A DNA stretch of 64,000 nucleotides, taken from contig NZ_LT828648.1 of assembly GCF_900169565.1 (NCBI RefSeq), positions 124,001 through 188,000 of the forward strand. Reading direction: 5' to 3'. The notes under the pieces were generated by a model that was not told the DNA's origin, searched no databases, and was given only the letters and a program-made list of their open reading frames with translations. The first letter of the stretch is position 1. Each line of letters starts with the position of its first letter. Shown here one piece after another: positions 34,365-43,079 of this stretch. The DNA comes from Nitrospira japonica (GTDB taxonomy: Bacteria; Nitrospirota; Nitrospiria; Nitrospirales; Nitrospiraceae). A program made the translations under genes and the position numbers.

Positions 34365-34771
34365 CCCCCAGCGTCGCCCGATTCATGTTCATGGTCGCAC
34401 CCGCCGCAGCCTCGATGCCCGCCCAGCAATTCTTCCATGAGGTGGCGCATGCCGGCGAATACGTGAACCCCGGCGCGCTGGCCATCCGGAGCGTTGCGAA
34501 GCCCAAGCACAAGAAGCACGAGCGGCATGACCAGCAATCCCAGCGTGAATAGTCCGGTCGACTGAATGCCTCCGCGGGCCCAGAACAGGCCCGCGCCCAG
34601 CACGAGCGGCAGCCCGCCCACGAGGGCGCTATTGGCCACCACGCGCCATGTGCAGGTTCCCCGCGTCAGGCCGATCGATCCGACGACCAGCCAGAAGAGC
34701 CCCCAGCAGAGGCTGAGTCCGAGCCCCCCGGCCGCCGCGCCGAGAGCGAAGTCTATGATTGTGTCCTGCAC
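34355..34771 (-). CDS. small membrane protein with Cys/His-rich tail
   Basis: 138 residues, starting with GTG at 34771 after GAAGGGAG. Three or four hydrophobic segments occupy residues 5-92. The cytosolic or periplasmic tail ends HRGCGGCDHEHESGDAGGCG, holding four cysteines and three histidines that could bind a metal. It lies between the ATPase and the permease of the ABC exporter, with coupled overlap, so it is probably a subunit of that transporter. No family recognised. Confidence 0.72.
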   Translation of the reverse strand: MQDTIIDFALGAAAGGLGLSLCWGLFWLVVGSIGLTRGTCTWRVVANSALVGGLPLVLGAGLFWARGGIQSTGLFTLGLLVMPLVLLVLGLRNAPDGQRAGVHVFAGMRHLMEELLGGHRGCGGCDHEHESGDAGGCG

Positions 34772-34789
34772 GGCGCTCCCTTCATCGAT

Positions 34790-35524
34790 TCAGCGCGATT
34801 CCCGCGCAATTTTCAAGAACACTTCCTCGAGGTCGGCTTCACCGAACCGCGCCACGATTTCCCGGGCCGTCCCCTCTGCGACGATTGTCCCTCGCTGCAG
34901 AAAAATGATCCGATCCGACATGTCTTCCATCTCGCGCATGTTGTGCGAGGTATACAGGATGCTGAGGCCGGACGAACGGCGTTCCTCTTTCAACAGCGCG
35001 CGGATCTTGTGCGCGATGTCGGGATCCAGGCTTGCCGTCGGCTCATCCAGAAACAGGATCTTCGGCTCGGTGAGAAAGGCCTTGGCCAATGTCAGCCGGG
35101 TCATTTGTCCGGACGAGAGCTTTCGCGCCACCTTCCGGCGGATCTCTTCCATCTCAAGCTTCTTCACGATGTCGTCCACCCGCCGCTCGATGTCCGTCAA
35201 ACCGTAGAGCCTGGCCACGACCCAGAGGTTCTCCTCGACGGTCAGGGCCAGAGGCATGGAAATGTATGTCGAAGAGAAGTTGACCTGCTGGAGGATCTCC
35301 TCGCGATGGGACGCCAGTTCCAGCCCGAACATTTGAATGGATCCCGATGTGGGGGTGATCAGTCCCAGCAGCATCTGCATCGTGGTGGTTTTCCCCGCGC
35401 CGTTCGGACCGAGCAAGCCGAGGATCTCTCCCGGCTTCATGACGAAAGAAATATCCTGCACGGCGGTGAACTCGCCGAATTGCTTTCGGAGTTTGGTCAC
35501 GCTCAGGACGGGCGGGGTCATCAT
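34790..35524 (-). CDS. ABC transporter ATP-binding protein
   Basis: 244 residues. Walker A GPNGAGKTTT near 41-50, Q-loop, LSSGQMTRLTLAK signature, Walker B ILFLDEPTASLD and switch His (LYTSHN). First codon ATG at 35524, with a second ATG directly after it. It belongs to the ABC exporter group of daunorubicin-resistance type (DrrA-like). Partner permease and a Cys/His-tailed protein follow it. Confidence 0.9.
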   Translation of the reverse strand: MMTPPVLSVTKLRKQFGEFTAVQDISFVMKPGEILGLLGPNGAGKTTTMQMLLGLITPTSGSIQMFGLELASHREEILQQVNFSSTYISMPLALTVEENLWVVARLYGLTDIERRVDDIVKKLEMEEIRRKVARKLSSGQMTRLTLAKAFLTEPKILFLDEPTASLDPDIAHKIRALLKEERRSSGLSILYTSHNMREMEDMSDRIIFLQRGTIVAEGTAREIVARFGEADLEEVFLKIARESR

Positions 35525-35540
35525 GGGACGATGAGCCGGT

Positions 35541-36248
35541 CTAGAATGAGAGGAAACTTTTGAGCTTGTCGGGCAGGTGGCATGTCTCGCACTTTCGATC
35601 CAATAGTTTCCCTTGGTGCTCGGTCTTGCCGTCGTGACACCGGAAACAATCTTTAAGGGCCCGCTCCCGGAGATACGATCCGTCCGGATGGTCCGGAAGC
35701 CACGGTTTGCTGTCGGCCGAGACATGACCGCGGGGCAGCACGATCGGATACCCCTTGATCGGTCGCTCGTGGACAACCCCCGAGTGGCAGCTGGTACAAC
35801 CGTCCCCACGCCCCTGCAGCCGGAACGCCTCCATGTGCTTCCGATGGCTCATCACCAACCCGACGTCCCGGACCGGTGGAGGCAGATCACGAGGCGCCAC
35901 CTCCGACACCCGAAGAATGTTGCGATGGCAACCCAGGCAGACGTCGGAATCAACCGAGGCCTTCAGATTATGCGCATCAGTCGGTGTGCCGAACGTATAA
36001 ATGAAGACATCTCGCGTTCCCGCCCAGACCTTGTCATGAAGCCAGCCTTCGACTCCGGGCCGCACATGGCAGGCCACGCACGTGACCTCCTTATGGGACG
36101 ACGCCGCCCAACTATCATACGAGGGCGTGATGTTGTGGCAGCTCGCGCAAAACTTCGGATGGTTGGTCAGGGGAACGGCCACTCCGCCCAGCGCCAAGGC
36201 ACCGGCGATAAGTACCGATATGGTGATCGCCTTAGGCCTCCAGCTCAT
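35541..36248 (-). CDS. hexahaem NapC/NirT-like membrane cytochrome c
   Basis: 235 residues, N-terminal anchor helix (8-26), then six CxxCH sites: 34-38, 57-61, 104-108, 151-155, 201-205 and 220-224. NapC/NirT/NrfH proteins have four or five; the extra sites resemble NapC-like proteins extended at the C-terminus. Such proteins take electrons from the quinol pool to periplasmic reductases. Its start overlaps mobB by 17 bases, so it is co-translated with molybdenum cofactor genes. Confidence 0.85.
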   Translation of the reverse strand: MSWRPKAITISVLIAGALALGGVAVPLTNHPKFCASCHNITPSYDSWAASSHKEVTCVACHVRPGVEGWLHDKVWAGTRDVFIYTFGTPTDAHNLKASVDSDVCLGCHRNILRVSEVAPRDLPPPVRDVGLVMSHRKHMEAFRLQGRGDGCTSCHSGVVHERPIKGYPIVLPRGHVSADSKPWLPDHPDGSYLRERALKDCFRCHDGKTEHQGKLLDRKCETCHLPDKLKSFLSF

Positions 36249-36756
36249 GCGCCGCGCGTGGTCGCCGCAAGGGGAACCGCTTGATGATAAGCGCGGCCAC
36301 CCCCGTGACGTCGTTGAGATCGAAGGTGGGCACCCCCAGGTCCACGGGTTTGTCGGACACTACGGCGAGCAAGCCCTCCTGCGAAATCGGTATTTCTCCG
36401 ATTTGCTCGCGGACGATCACGACCTTCGGATGACCTTCGTGCTTCCATCCTTCGGCGAGGATGAGGTCATAGGACTCGTCGAGGAAGCGACCGCGCACGT
36501 CCTCGACCGTCAATTGATCGGACACATCGGCGAACATGGCCATGCTGCCCTTCGACAGGATGACGACGCTGCTGGCCCCGGCCTGTTTGTGTCTCCAACT
36601 GTCTTTGCCTTCCGTGTCGAGATCAAACCCATGGCCCGCATGCTTGACCGTCGCGATCTTGTACCCGGCCTTGACCAATTCGGGGATGATTCGTTCGATG
36701 AACGTCGTCTTACCGCTGTTTGATTTTCCGACGAAGCATACGATGGGTACGACCAT
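36232..36756 (-). CDS. mobB: molybdopterin-guanine dinucleotide biosynthesis protein MobB
   Basis: 174 residues. P-loop GKSNSGKTTF near residue 10 and the GTPase-like blocks of MobB (VKHAGHGFDLDTEGKDSWRH, ILAEGWKHE) are present. MobB assists the conversion of molybdopterin to the bis-MGD form used by DMSO-reductase-family enzymes, including nitrite oxidoreductase. ATG at 36756 follows GAGGGAAA. Sixteen bases after moeA. Confidence 0.9.
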   Translation of the reverse strand: MVVPIVCFVGKSNSGKTTFIERIIPELVKAGYKIATVKHAGHGFDLDTEGKDSWRHKQAGASSVVILSKGSMAMFADVSDQLTVEDVRGRFLDESYDLILAEGWKHEGHPKVVIVREQIGEIPISQEGLLAVVSDKPVDLGVPTFDLNDVTGVAALIIKRFPLRRPRAAHELEA

Positions 36757-36771
36757 GGCTTGGAATTTCCC

Positions 36772-38070
36772 TCAACAACTGGACTGCCGGTGGGGACCGC
36801 CGCTCACATGCACGGCATGACCGTCCCATCCCTGCTCGCTCAGCAGCTGCACGGAGATCGGATCTCCCGGATTGAGCCGTTCCACCTCCATCGGAACGTC
36901 GATCAGGCAATTGGCTTTGACCATGGAGGTCAGAATGCCGGATCCCTGGTCTCCCGTCGTCCAAACCCTGAAGACGCCGCCCTCGTTCGTCAGGACCCCC
37001 CTGAGGAAATGGCGCCGATCGGCCCGCTTCGAAAACTTCTCTTGGAACAGCGCCTGCACCACGGGACGTCCGTAGCTTCGATGCCCGCCCATTTTGAGCA
37101 TCGCCGGACGGACCAACTGCTCGAAGGTGACCATTGACGACACCGGATTACCGGGAAGACCGAATGCCAGCTTGCCCTGAATCTTTCCGAAGGCCAACGG
37201 CTGTCCAGGCTTGATCGCCAATTTCCAAAAATTCATTGCCGCACCGAGGTCTTGGAACACGGCCTTGGTGAAATCATAATCCCCCATCGACACGCCGCCG
37301 GACAGCACCAGAATATCGGCCGTCAGCCCATAGGAAATTTTCTCCTTGAGCGCGGCGGGGTTGTCTTTGGCAATGCCAAGCAGGAAGGGAATGCCTCCGG
37401 CGTCCTGTACCGCAGCGGCAATCCCGTAACTATTCGAATTGATGATCTTTTCCTCGCTATATCGCTCGTCCAGGTCGGCCAGTTCGTCTCCCGTCGACAA
37501 GATGGCCACCCGCGGCCGTTGATGGACGAAGACGAACGATTTGGCCAGGATCGCGAGCATGCCTGCTTCACCGGGCCGCACAGGAGTGCCCTTGGCGATG
37601 ATCCGCTCGCCCTTCTTCACGTCTTCGCCTTGCGGACGGATATTTGAGCCCTTGAGTTCGGGTTTGAAAACCCTGACGGAATCCGGCGTATGTTCCGTAT
37701 CCTCCACCTTCAATACCGTGTCGGCTCCTTTGGGAACCGGCGCGCCGGTCATGATGCGGATGGCCTGACCTGGTCCGACCGTCTTCATCGGCATTTTCCC
37801 GGCCGGCACATCTTCGATCACCGTCAGCGTCACAGGCTTGTCGATCGGGTGCTCGCGCTTGATGTCATCCCAACGAACGGCGAACCCGTCCATCGCGCTG
37901 TTGTCCCACGGCGGATTGTCTCGCTCGACGATGATGTCCTCACCCAACACGCGCCCTAGGGTATCGAGCAGCGGAATCTTCTCCAGTCCCAATACCGGTG
38001 TGCTGTCGAGCACGATCTTCTGGGCTTCCTCGAGCGGCGTCAGTCCTTGCATGGCGTCTTTGGCTTTCAT
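36772..38070 (-). CDS. moeA: molybdopterin molybdenumtransferase MoeA
   Basis: 432 residues in the usual MoeA domain order. Recognisable blocks are NSAMDGFAVR, PVRPGEAGMLAILA, STGDELA, LSGGVSMGDYDF and GLPGNPVSSMVTFEQLVRP. It inserts molybdenum into molybdopterin. It lies between an Mrp-type ATPase and mobB, forming a molybdenum-cofactor set that fits a periplasmic molybdoenzyme lifestyle. Confidence 0.93.
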   Translation of the reverse strand: MKAKDAMQGLTPLEEAQKIVLDSTPVLGLEKIPLLDTLGRVLGEDIIVERDNPPWDNSAMDGFAVRWDDIKREHPIDKPVTLTVIEDVPAGKMPMKTVGPGQAIRIMTGAPVPKGADTVLKVEDTEHTPDSVRVFKPELKGSNIRPQGEDVKKGERIIAKGTPVRPGEAGMLAILAKSFVFVHQRPRVAILSTGDELADLDERYSEEKIINSNSYGIAAAVQDAGGIPFLLGIAKDNPAALKEKISYGLTADILVLSGGVSMGDYDFTKAVFQDLGAAMNFWKLAIKPGQPLAFGKIQGKLAFGLPGNPVSSMVTFEQLVRPAMLKMGGHRSYGRPVVQALFQEKFSKRADRRHFLRGVLTNEGGVFRVWTTGDQGSGILTSMVKANCLIDVPMEVERLNPGDPISVQLLSEQGWDGHAVHVSGGPHRQSSC

Positions 38071-38087
38071 GGGTGCGTCGCGTCAAG

Positions 38088-39041
38088 TCAATGATGATGA
38101 CGTGGGGCGACGTTGACGAGCGAACCGCTCTTCTTGCAGAACGCCTCGACCTTGTTCGCAATCTCGTGATACGCCTCGGCCGTCGGCGTATCCGAATAGA
38201 ACATGGCAAACGGCTCCCCGGCGTCAGATTGGGTCACGACGTCGGGGTCGAGCGGAATGCGGCCGAGAAACGGCACGCCCATATCATGAGCCGAGGCCTC
38301 GCCCCCGCCCTTCCGGAAGACCTCGATGTGATGGTGACAATGCGGACACTCGAGACCGCTCATGTTTTCCACGATACCGACGATCGGCACTTCGCTGTCC
38401 TTGCAGAACGTCACGGACTTGCGCGAATCCAGCAAGGCGACTTCCTGGGGAGTCGTGATGATCACCGCCCCGCTGACTTGGCCAAGGAGGTCGATGGTCG
38501 TGACCGATTCGTTGCCGGTGCCGGGAGGCAGATCGATCAGGAGGAAGTTCAGGTCCTGCCATTCGACTCCGCCGAGAAGCTGATTGATGAATTCGTACTT
38601 GTACGCGTCGCGCCAGATGATGGGATCGTCCGGATTCTGGAGAAGAAATGACATTGAGGCGATTTTGAGATTGTACGCTTGAAACGGAATGATGCCGCCC
38701 GACGTGCTAATCTTGAGCTTTTGCCCTTCGGCCCCGACCATCTTCGGAATGTTCGGTCCATGAATATCCATGTCGCAGATACCCACGTGCCAACCCTTCA
38801 ATGCCAGACTGACCGCGAGGTTGGTCGTGCAGGTACTCTTGCCAACTCCGCCCTTGTTACTCATGATGAGCACTTTGTATTCGATCCGCTCCATCCGCTT
38901 CGCGACGAGCCAGCGGCTGTGCCCTTCCTTGTCCTTCTGGCACGATTCATTTTCATCACAAATCGCGCAGGCCCACATGTAGGTGCAGGCGTCGCTTCCG
39001 CCGGATGTCGGCGTTTGAATAATGTTCAGTTCACGAGGCAT
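38088..39041 (-). CDS. Mrp/NBP35-type P-loop ATPase (iron-sulfur carrier)
   Basis: 317 residues. Deviant Walker A SNKGGVGKSTC (near 62), CDMDIHGPN, LPPGTGNE and MSGLECPHC with the CxxC used for Fe-S binding by Mrp/ApbC proteins. An N-terminal stretch of about 45 residues with extra cysteines (CTYMWACAICDENESC) may bind a second cluster, as in Nbp35. AGAGAGGG precedes the ATG at 39041. It likely loads Fe-S clusters onto the molybdoenzymes or cytochromes around it. Confidence 0.88.
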   Translation of the reverse strand: MPRELNIIQTPTSGGSDACTYMWACAICDENESCQKDKEGHSRWLVAKRMERIEYKVLIMSNKGGVGKSTCTTNLAVSLALKGWHVGICDMDIHGPNIPKMVGAEGQKLKISTSGGIIPFQAYNLKIASMSFLLQNPDDPIIWRDAYKYEFINQLLGGVEWQDLNFLLIDLPPGTGNESVTTIDLLGQVSGAVIITTPQEVALLDSRKSVTFCKDSEVPIVGIVENMSGLECPHCHHHIEVFRKGGGEASAHDMGVPFLGRIPLDPDVVTQSDAGEPFAMFYSDTPTAEAYHEIANKVEAFCKKSGSLVNVAPRHHH

Positions 39042-39073
39042 AATTTATTACCCTCTCTCGCAGGTCACGAGTA

Positions 39074-40009
39074 TCAATGTCGCCTACCGCCCGATGGAAC
39101 CCCGACATAGTCTCCTCCGGACGCACCGGACATGGCGGGGGCCATCGGTTTGCCGTGGCCGGATCCGGCCGGGGCTACCACTGTTGCCGGCTCCGCAGGG
39201 GCGGATTTCTTCTTGTTGAAAAACCCCGCGCTCACGATCCCGACTTCGTAGAACACATACATCGGAAGCGCCATCAGGCACTGGTTGAAAGGATCGGGCG
39301 TGGGCGTCAGCACGGCCGCGACGATAAAGGAGCCCAGCAACGCCCATTTGCGATAGCGCTTGAGGAACGGAGCGTCTACCCATCCAAGCTTGGCCATGAG
39401 CGTGATCGCCAGCGGCACCTCGAAGATCAGTCCGAACACCATCAGAAACCACAGCGCGAACCCCACATACTGGGCGATCGACAACTGCGGAATGAACCCG
39501 GCGTTTACCCCGTATGACACGAGAAAATTCAGCGCGAACGGCAAAACGAAGAAAAACGAAAAGCCGACCCCGGCGTAGAAGGCCAACGCGCTCAGGAAAG
39601 TAAACGGCCCCACAAAACGCCTCTCCTGGGCATGGAGTCCCGGCACGACGAATTGCCAGATTTCGAACAAGATATAGGGAGTCGCAATCACCAGCGCAAA
39701 GAGACCCGCGACCTTCACGTTCTGCCACAACGCCTCTGCCGGAGCCAGAAAGACGAAGGGCACCGTCGGCAAATCGGTGGGAACCCAGGAAAGCGACCCG
39801 GGAACGAACATGTTTTGCAGCGGCACGCGAAGCCATTTCACAAGCGTGTCGGCATAGAAAAACGTGCCGACGAACACGAGCGCCGTGACGATGACCGCCC
39901 GGGTGAGCCGGACCTGGAGCTCCACGAGGTGCTCCATGACCGGCATCTTTTTGTCTTCCAGCGGCTTAAAAACGGAGTCTTGCAGCCACCGATTGAGATC
40001 GTTTAGCAC
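39074..40009 (-). CDS. tatC: Sec-independent protein translocase TatC
   Basis: 311 residues, six membrane segments (about 37-230), with the TatC features MPVMEHLVELQVRL near 22 and the FEVPL block in the fourth helix region. GTG start at 40009 next to GGTGTG and GAGGA. The C-terminus has a nonconserved tail rich in Ala/Gly. TatC exports folded cofactor proteins such as molybdoenzymes. Followed by the Mrp gene after 32 bases. Confidence 0.92.
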   Translation of the reverse strand: MLNDLNRWLQDSVFKPLEDKKMPVMEHLVELQVRLTRAVIVTALVFVGTFFYADTLVKWLRVPLQNMFVPGSLSWVPTDLPTVPFVFLAPAEALWQNVKVAGLFALVIATPYILFEIWQFVVPGLHAQERRFVGPFTFLSALAFYAGVGFSFFFVLPFALNFLVSYGVNAGFIPQLSIAQYVGFALWFLMVFGLIFEVPLAITLMAKLGWVDAPFLKRYRKWALLGSFIVAAVLTPTPDPFNQCLMALPMYVFYEVGIVSAGFFNKKKSAPAEPATVVAPAGSGHGKPMAPAMSGASGGDYVGVPSGGRRH

Positions 40010-40074
40010 ACCGTCCTCAGCATTCGCCGGAAGCCGACCATGGGCTCTTCGGAAGCCTTGCGGCTAGGTCGACG

Positions 40075-41571
40075 CTATTTCGGGTTGACCGCAACGAACA
40101 GGTTATTCCCCTGTCGACTGAGGAGGAGGACGGCCAGCTCCTCCTTTTTAATCTTCTGCGCGGCCTTATGGTAGTCCTCCAGGCTCTTGACCGCCTCGTG
40201 ATTGACCTCCTGAATCACGTCACCCCGCTGGATGCCCGCCGCTTCTCCCGGCCCGCCTGGTTCCACGGAAGATACCACCACCCCGGTGGTCTTGGAGGGA
40301 ATGTTCAATTGGCTCATCGTCGCGTTATCCAACGCCTGGACCCGCAGCGACGCGAGCACATTGTCCGGCGGCTTGACGGTTTCGCCTTGCTCTTTCTGCG
40401 GAGCCGATTCTTTCTTGGCCAGCATCTCGTCCGAGGGCCGTTCGGCCACCTTCACCGACAAGGTCTGCTCCTTCCCGTCTCGGAGAATCTTGACCTGTGC
40501 ATCCTTCCCCACGACGGTCCGTGCCACCAGATTCCGCAATTGACTGACGCTCTGCACTTCCTTGCCGTTGAAGGCGATCACGACATCGCCCCGTTTGACG
40601 CCCGCGGCGTGCGACGGCCCGTTCTCGTTGACGTCGCTGATCAGAACGCCCTTTCGCTGTTCGGGAAGCTTGAAGGACTTGGCAAGAGCGGGAGTGATTT
40701 CCTGGATTGCCACGCCCATCCAGCCACGCACGACTTTACCGGTCTTCTGGAGGCTTTCGACGATATCCAACGCGATGCTGCTTGGAATCGCAAAGCCGAT
40801 CCCTTCGGACCCTCCGGTTCGGGAGAAGATGGCGGTGTTGATGCCGATGAGGTCTCCGTTCATGTTGATCAGCGCCCCACCTGAATTCCCGGGGTTGATG
40901 GCCGCATCGGTTTGAATGAAATCTTCATAATCGGCAATGCCGACGTTCCCACGCCCAAGCGCGCTGATGATCCCAAGCGTCACCGTCGAGCTCAACCCGA
41001 AGGGGCTGCCGATCGCCAGCACCAGATCTCCGACCTGCAACTTTTCATATTCCGCCCACTTCAATGACGGAAGATCCTGCGCTTCGATCTTCACAACGGC
41101 CAAGTCGGTTTTGGGATCGGTCCCCACGATCTTGGCCGAAAATTCACGGCGGTCGCTGAGCGTCACCGTGATTTGGGTCGCACCCTCGACCACGTGATTG
41201 TTCGTGACGATGTATCCATTGGCATCGAGAATGACTCCGGATCCGGCGCTCTGGTCGGGACGATGGGGCCCGCCGGGAGGCATTGGCGGAGGAGTCGGAA
41301 GCTCGCCGCCCGGTTCGTCACCGCCGGGAGGACCACCGGGGGGGCCACCGAACGGTCCGGGAGGGAGCGGTCGCCGTCCACGGCCACCCTCGCCTCCGCC
41401 GGTCACGGCAATATTGACCACGGCCGGAGTAACTTTCTTCACAATGTCTGAGAACCCCTGGGCCATCGAGGGGGGAACCCCCGCAGCCTGAGCACCGGGC
41501 AGGGCAGAAGAAAGGATGACAACGCATGAGAGTACGGATAACGGCATGCAGACCCTACTCCACTTCACCAT
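40075..41571 (-). CDS. HtrA/DegP-type periplasmic serine protease
   Basis: 498 residues, signal peptide to about residue 29. Catalytic triad H126 (NNHVVEG), D156 (KTDLAVV) and S230 (PGNSGGAL); two PDZ domains in the C-terminal half, with a Glu/Lys-rich linker between them. A Pro/Gly-rich insert (residues 57-104) precedes the catalytic domain and is longer than usual. GAGGAG lies before the ATG. It acts in envelope protein quality control. It heads the run toward tatC and may use the tandem palindrome upstream. Confidence 0.9.
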   Translation of the reverse strand: MVKWSRVCMPLSVLSCVVILSSALPGAQAAGVPPSMAQGFSDIVKKVTPAVVNIAVTGGGEGGRGRRPLPPGPFGGPPGGPPGGDEPGGELPTPPPMPPGGPHRPDQSAGSGVILDANGYIVTNNHVVEGATQITVTLSDRREFSAKIVGTDPKTDLAVVKIEAQDLPSLKWAEYEKLQVGDLVLAIGSPFGLSSTVTLGIISALGRGNVGIADYEDFIQTDAAINPGNSGGALINMNGDLIGINTAIFSRTGGSEGIGFAIPSSIALDIVESLQKTGKVVRGWMGVAIQEITPALAKSFKLPEQRKGVLISDVNENGPSHAAGVKRGDVVIAFNGKEVQSVSQLRNLVARTVVGKDAQVKILRDGKEQTLSVKVAERPSDEMLAKKESAPQKEQGETVKPPDNVLASLRVQALDNATMSQLNIPSKTTGVVVSSVEPGGPGEAAGIQRGDVIQEVNHEAVKSLEDYHKAAQKIKKEELAVLLLSRQGNNLFVAVNPK

Positions 41572-41624
41572 AACCAGGCTCCTCCAGAAGTTATAGGCGC
41601 GATTTGGTTGGCTGAACGATCCTC

Positions 41625-41653
41625 ATTGTAGTCTAAGTATGGAACGAGATGAA
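41625..41653 (-). promoter_or_regulatory. candidate promoter of the htrA-tatC-moeA run
   Basis: Minus strand TTCATC (41653-41648), a 17-base gap and TACAAT (41630-41625). The -10 box is good, the -35 box weak, suggesting need of an activator. The start would be about 50 bases before the HtrA ATG. Confidence 0.4.
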
Positions 41654-41680
41654 AGGGGCCGACCATGCCCCTTGATCCCG

Positions 41681-41722
41681 GGATCTACCACTTTTGTGGA
41701 TGAGATCTACCACTTTCGTGGA
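41681..41722. repeat. tandem copies of a 20-base imperfect palindrome
   Basis: GATCTACCACTTTTGTGGA and, 22 bases on, GATCTACCACTTTCGTGGA. Each has the inverted arms CCAC and GTGG around TTTT or TTTC. A 22-base period places both on the same helix face. They lie between the divergent htrA and small-protein genes, 50-100 bases from the predicted htrA start, as expected for an activator or response-regulator site. Confidence 0.7.
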
Positions 41723-41827
41723 GTAGGCGCGGACAGAAAATTGATGCATGGTGAGAGTGACATTTCGGCAGTGCGGCCGCGTCCGGAACTCGATATCCAA
41801 GGCAACCACCTATTGGAGGAGATACCG

Positions 41828-41995
41828 ATGACGAACGACGAATTGACGAAAGAAGAATTCCGCTCCCTCCTCGAATCACTGCCGATCATCGGCAACGAGA
41901 CGGCAGACGCTCGGCTCAGCAAACTGTCGCGTCATAACGAAGCGCTGTGCAGAAAGATCGAGCAACTGCAACGAGCCCAGCTGATCCCGGCATAG
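41828..41995 (+). CDS. small hypothetical protein of 55 residues
   Basis: ATG at 41828 with a strong GGAGGAG eight bases upstream. The protein is acidic and helical (TNDELTKEEFRSLLESLP, then a C-terminal coiled coil ending EQLQRAQLIPA). No family recognised. It is transcribed away from htrA, and the longer open frame to 41639 lacks a suitable start. The ribosome site argues that it is real. Downstream, 42046-42064 can form a seven-pair hairpin without a T-run. Confidence 0.62.
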   Translation: MTNDELTKEEFRSLLESLPIIGNETADARLSKLSRHNEALCRKIEQLQRAQLIPA

Positions 41996-42082
41996 CGCGG
42001 GATCCCTGCCGATATTGGCGCTGGGTCCCAGGCTTTCCCCCCTCCGGTCGGATCGACTCCGACCTTCCTGGACGTCTAGATG

Positions 42083-42925
42083 CTAGGAGCTCTCGTGAAC
42101 CTCCGCACCGGCGGCCTGCAATGACTCGATCCATGCCTTCTGAAGATTGAGCGTCATGCGCTTTGCGGCCTGGTCGAAGGAAACGACCCGCAGTGTATTG
42201 GGCGCCCCTTCGTAGGTCGGAGGCCAGATCCGCCGTTCCGGATCTTGCGGGCGCAGATAAATGACGGGATACCACTGATTGATCCCGGGGGCCGTAGGCG
42301 AGTCCAGAGTCGCCCATCCTCGCCCCTCGGCTTGAATGAGCACGCGGTTGTTCCTGACGTCCAGCAGCGCGACTTCAAGCAACGACCAGTTATCCCGTCG
42401 GAATCCAGGCTGTGCATAGGTCGTCCAACCCAGAAAAAGCGTCACGGGATACTCTTGCTCCGTACTGGAGAGAACGACGAGGACGAGATACTCGAGTTCG
42501 TGCTTCTTCGCCAACTCGGCGAACTGAGCCCAATCTCCATTGGCCTGAGGCTGAATGCTTTCCGGCGGAACCATCTCCTTGATGCGCACCGGAATGGCCC
42601 GGCTGACTTCTTGTTTCAGGCTCTCACCCAGTTGGCGCAACGCTTCATCCGGCAAGTTCGGGCTCGCACCAGGATGTGCAGTATCCGAAACCAACAGGAG
42701 GCCAGCCGGCACAGGCCTGGGCTCCAATCGACCGAACACCCCCGCATCGGCCTGTGACTCGGGCGACAGATAGTCTCCGAGCCGGGACGGCGGCACGGCC
42801 GATGCGCAGGATGCGAGTAGCATGGCACTGACCAACGCGAAGGAAACTCCTCTCGCACCCTTCCGAGACACTTGTCCCTCCGTCATTCGGCCGTTCGGCG
42901 CTTTTTCTTCTCGGAAATACAACAT
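42083..42925 (-). CDS. lipoprotein of unknown function
   Basis: 280 residues. Lipobox LLASC with Cys40 (or Cys27 when starting at the second ATG, MTEGQV). The mature protein has a repeated alpha/beta look: LLLVSDTAHPGASP, a QLGESLKQEV helix, LEYLVLVVLSSTEQ and an RRMTLNLQKAWIES-like helix at the end. It resembles no family I can name. Anchored in the outer or inner membrane; divergent from the GT2 gene. Confidence 0.75.
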   Translation of the reverse strand: MLYFREEKAPNGRMTEGQVSRKGARGVSFALVSAMLLASCASAVPPSRLGDYLSPESQADAGVFGRLEPRPVPAGLLLVSDTAHPGASPNLPDEALRQLGESLKQEVSRAIPVRIKEMVPPESIQPQANGDWAQFAELAKKHELEYLVLVVLSSTEQEYPVTLFLGWTTYAQPGFRRDNWSLLEVALLDVRNNRVLIQAEGRGWATLDSPTAPGINQWYPVIYLRPQDPERRIWPPTYEGAPNTLRVVSFDQAAKRMTLNLQKAWIESLQAAGAEVHESS

Positions 42926-43079
42926 ACGTTCGCTTCCCTACAGACGAACTGTCAAGTGCGGGAGGCTGCCCTTGTATTCCCCGCGTAGCTCGGGTACGGT
43001 ACCTCGCGTCGAGATAACCTGCCGTTGCTCCTCGAGGGAGACGGCGGCCTGATGTTGTTCCCGCTTCCCAGTGGAATCC

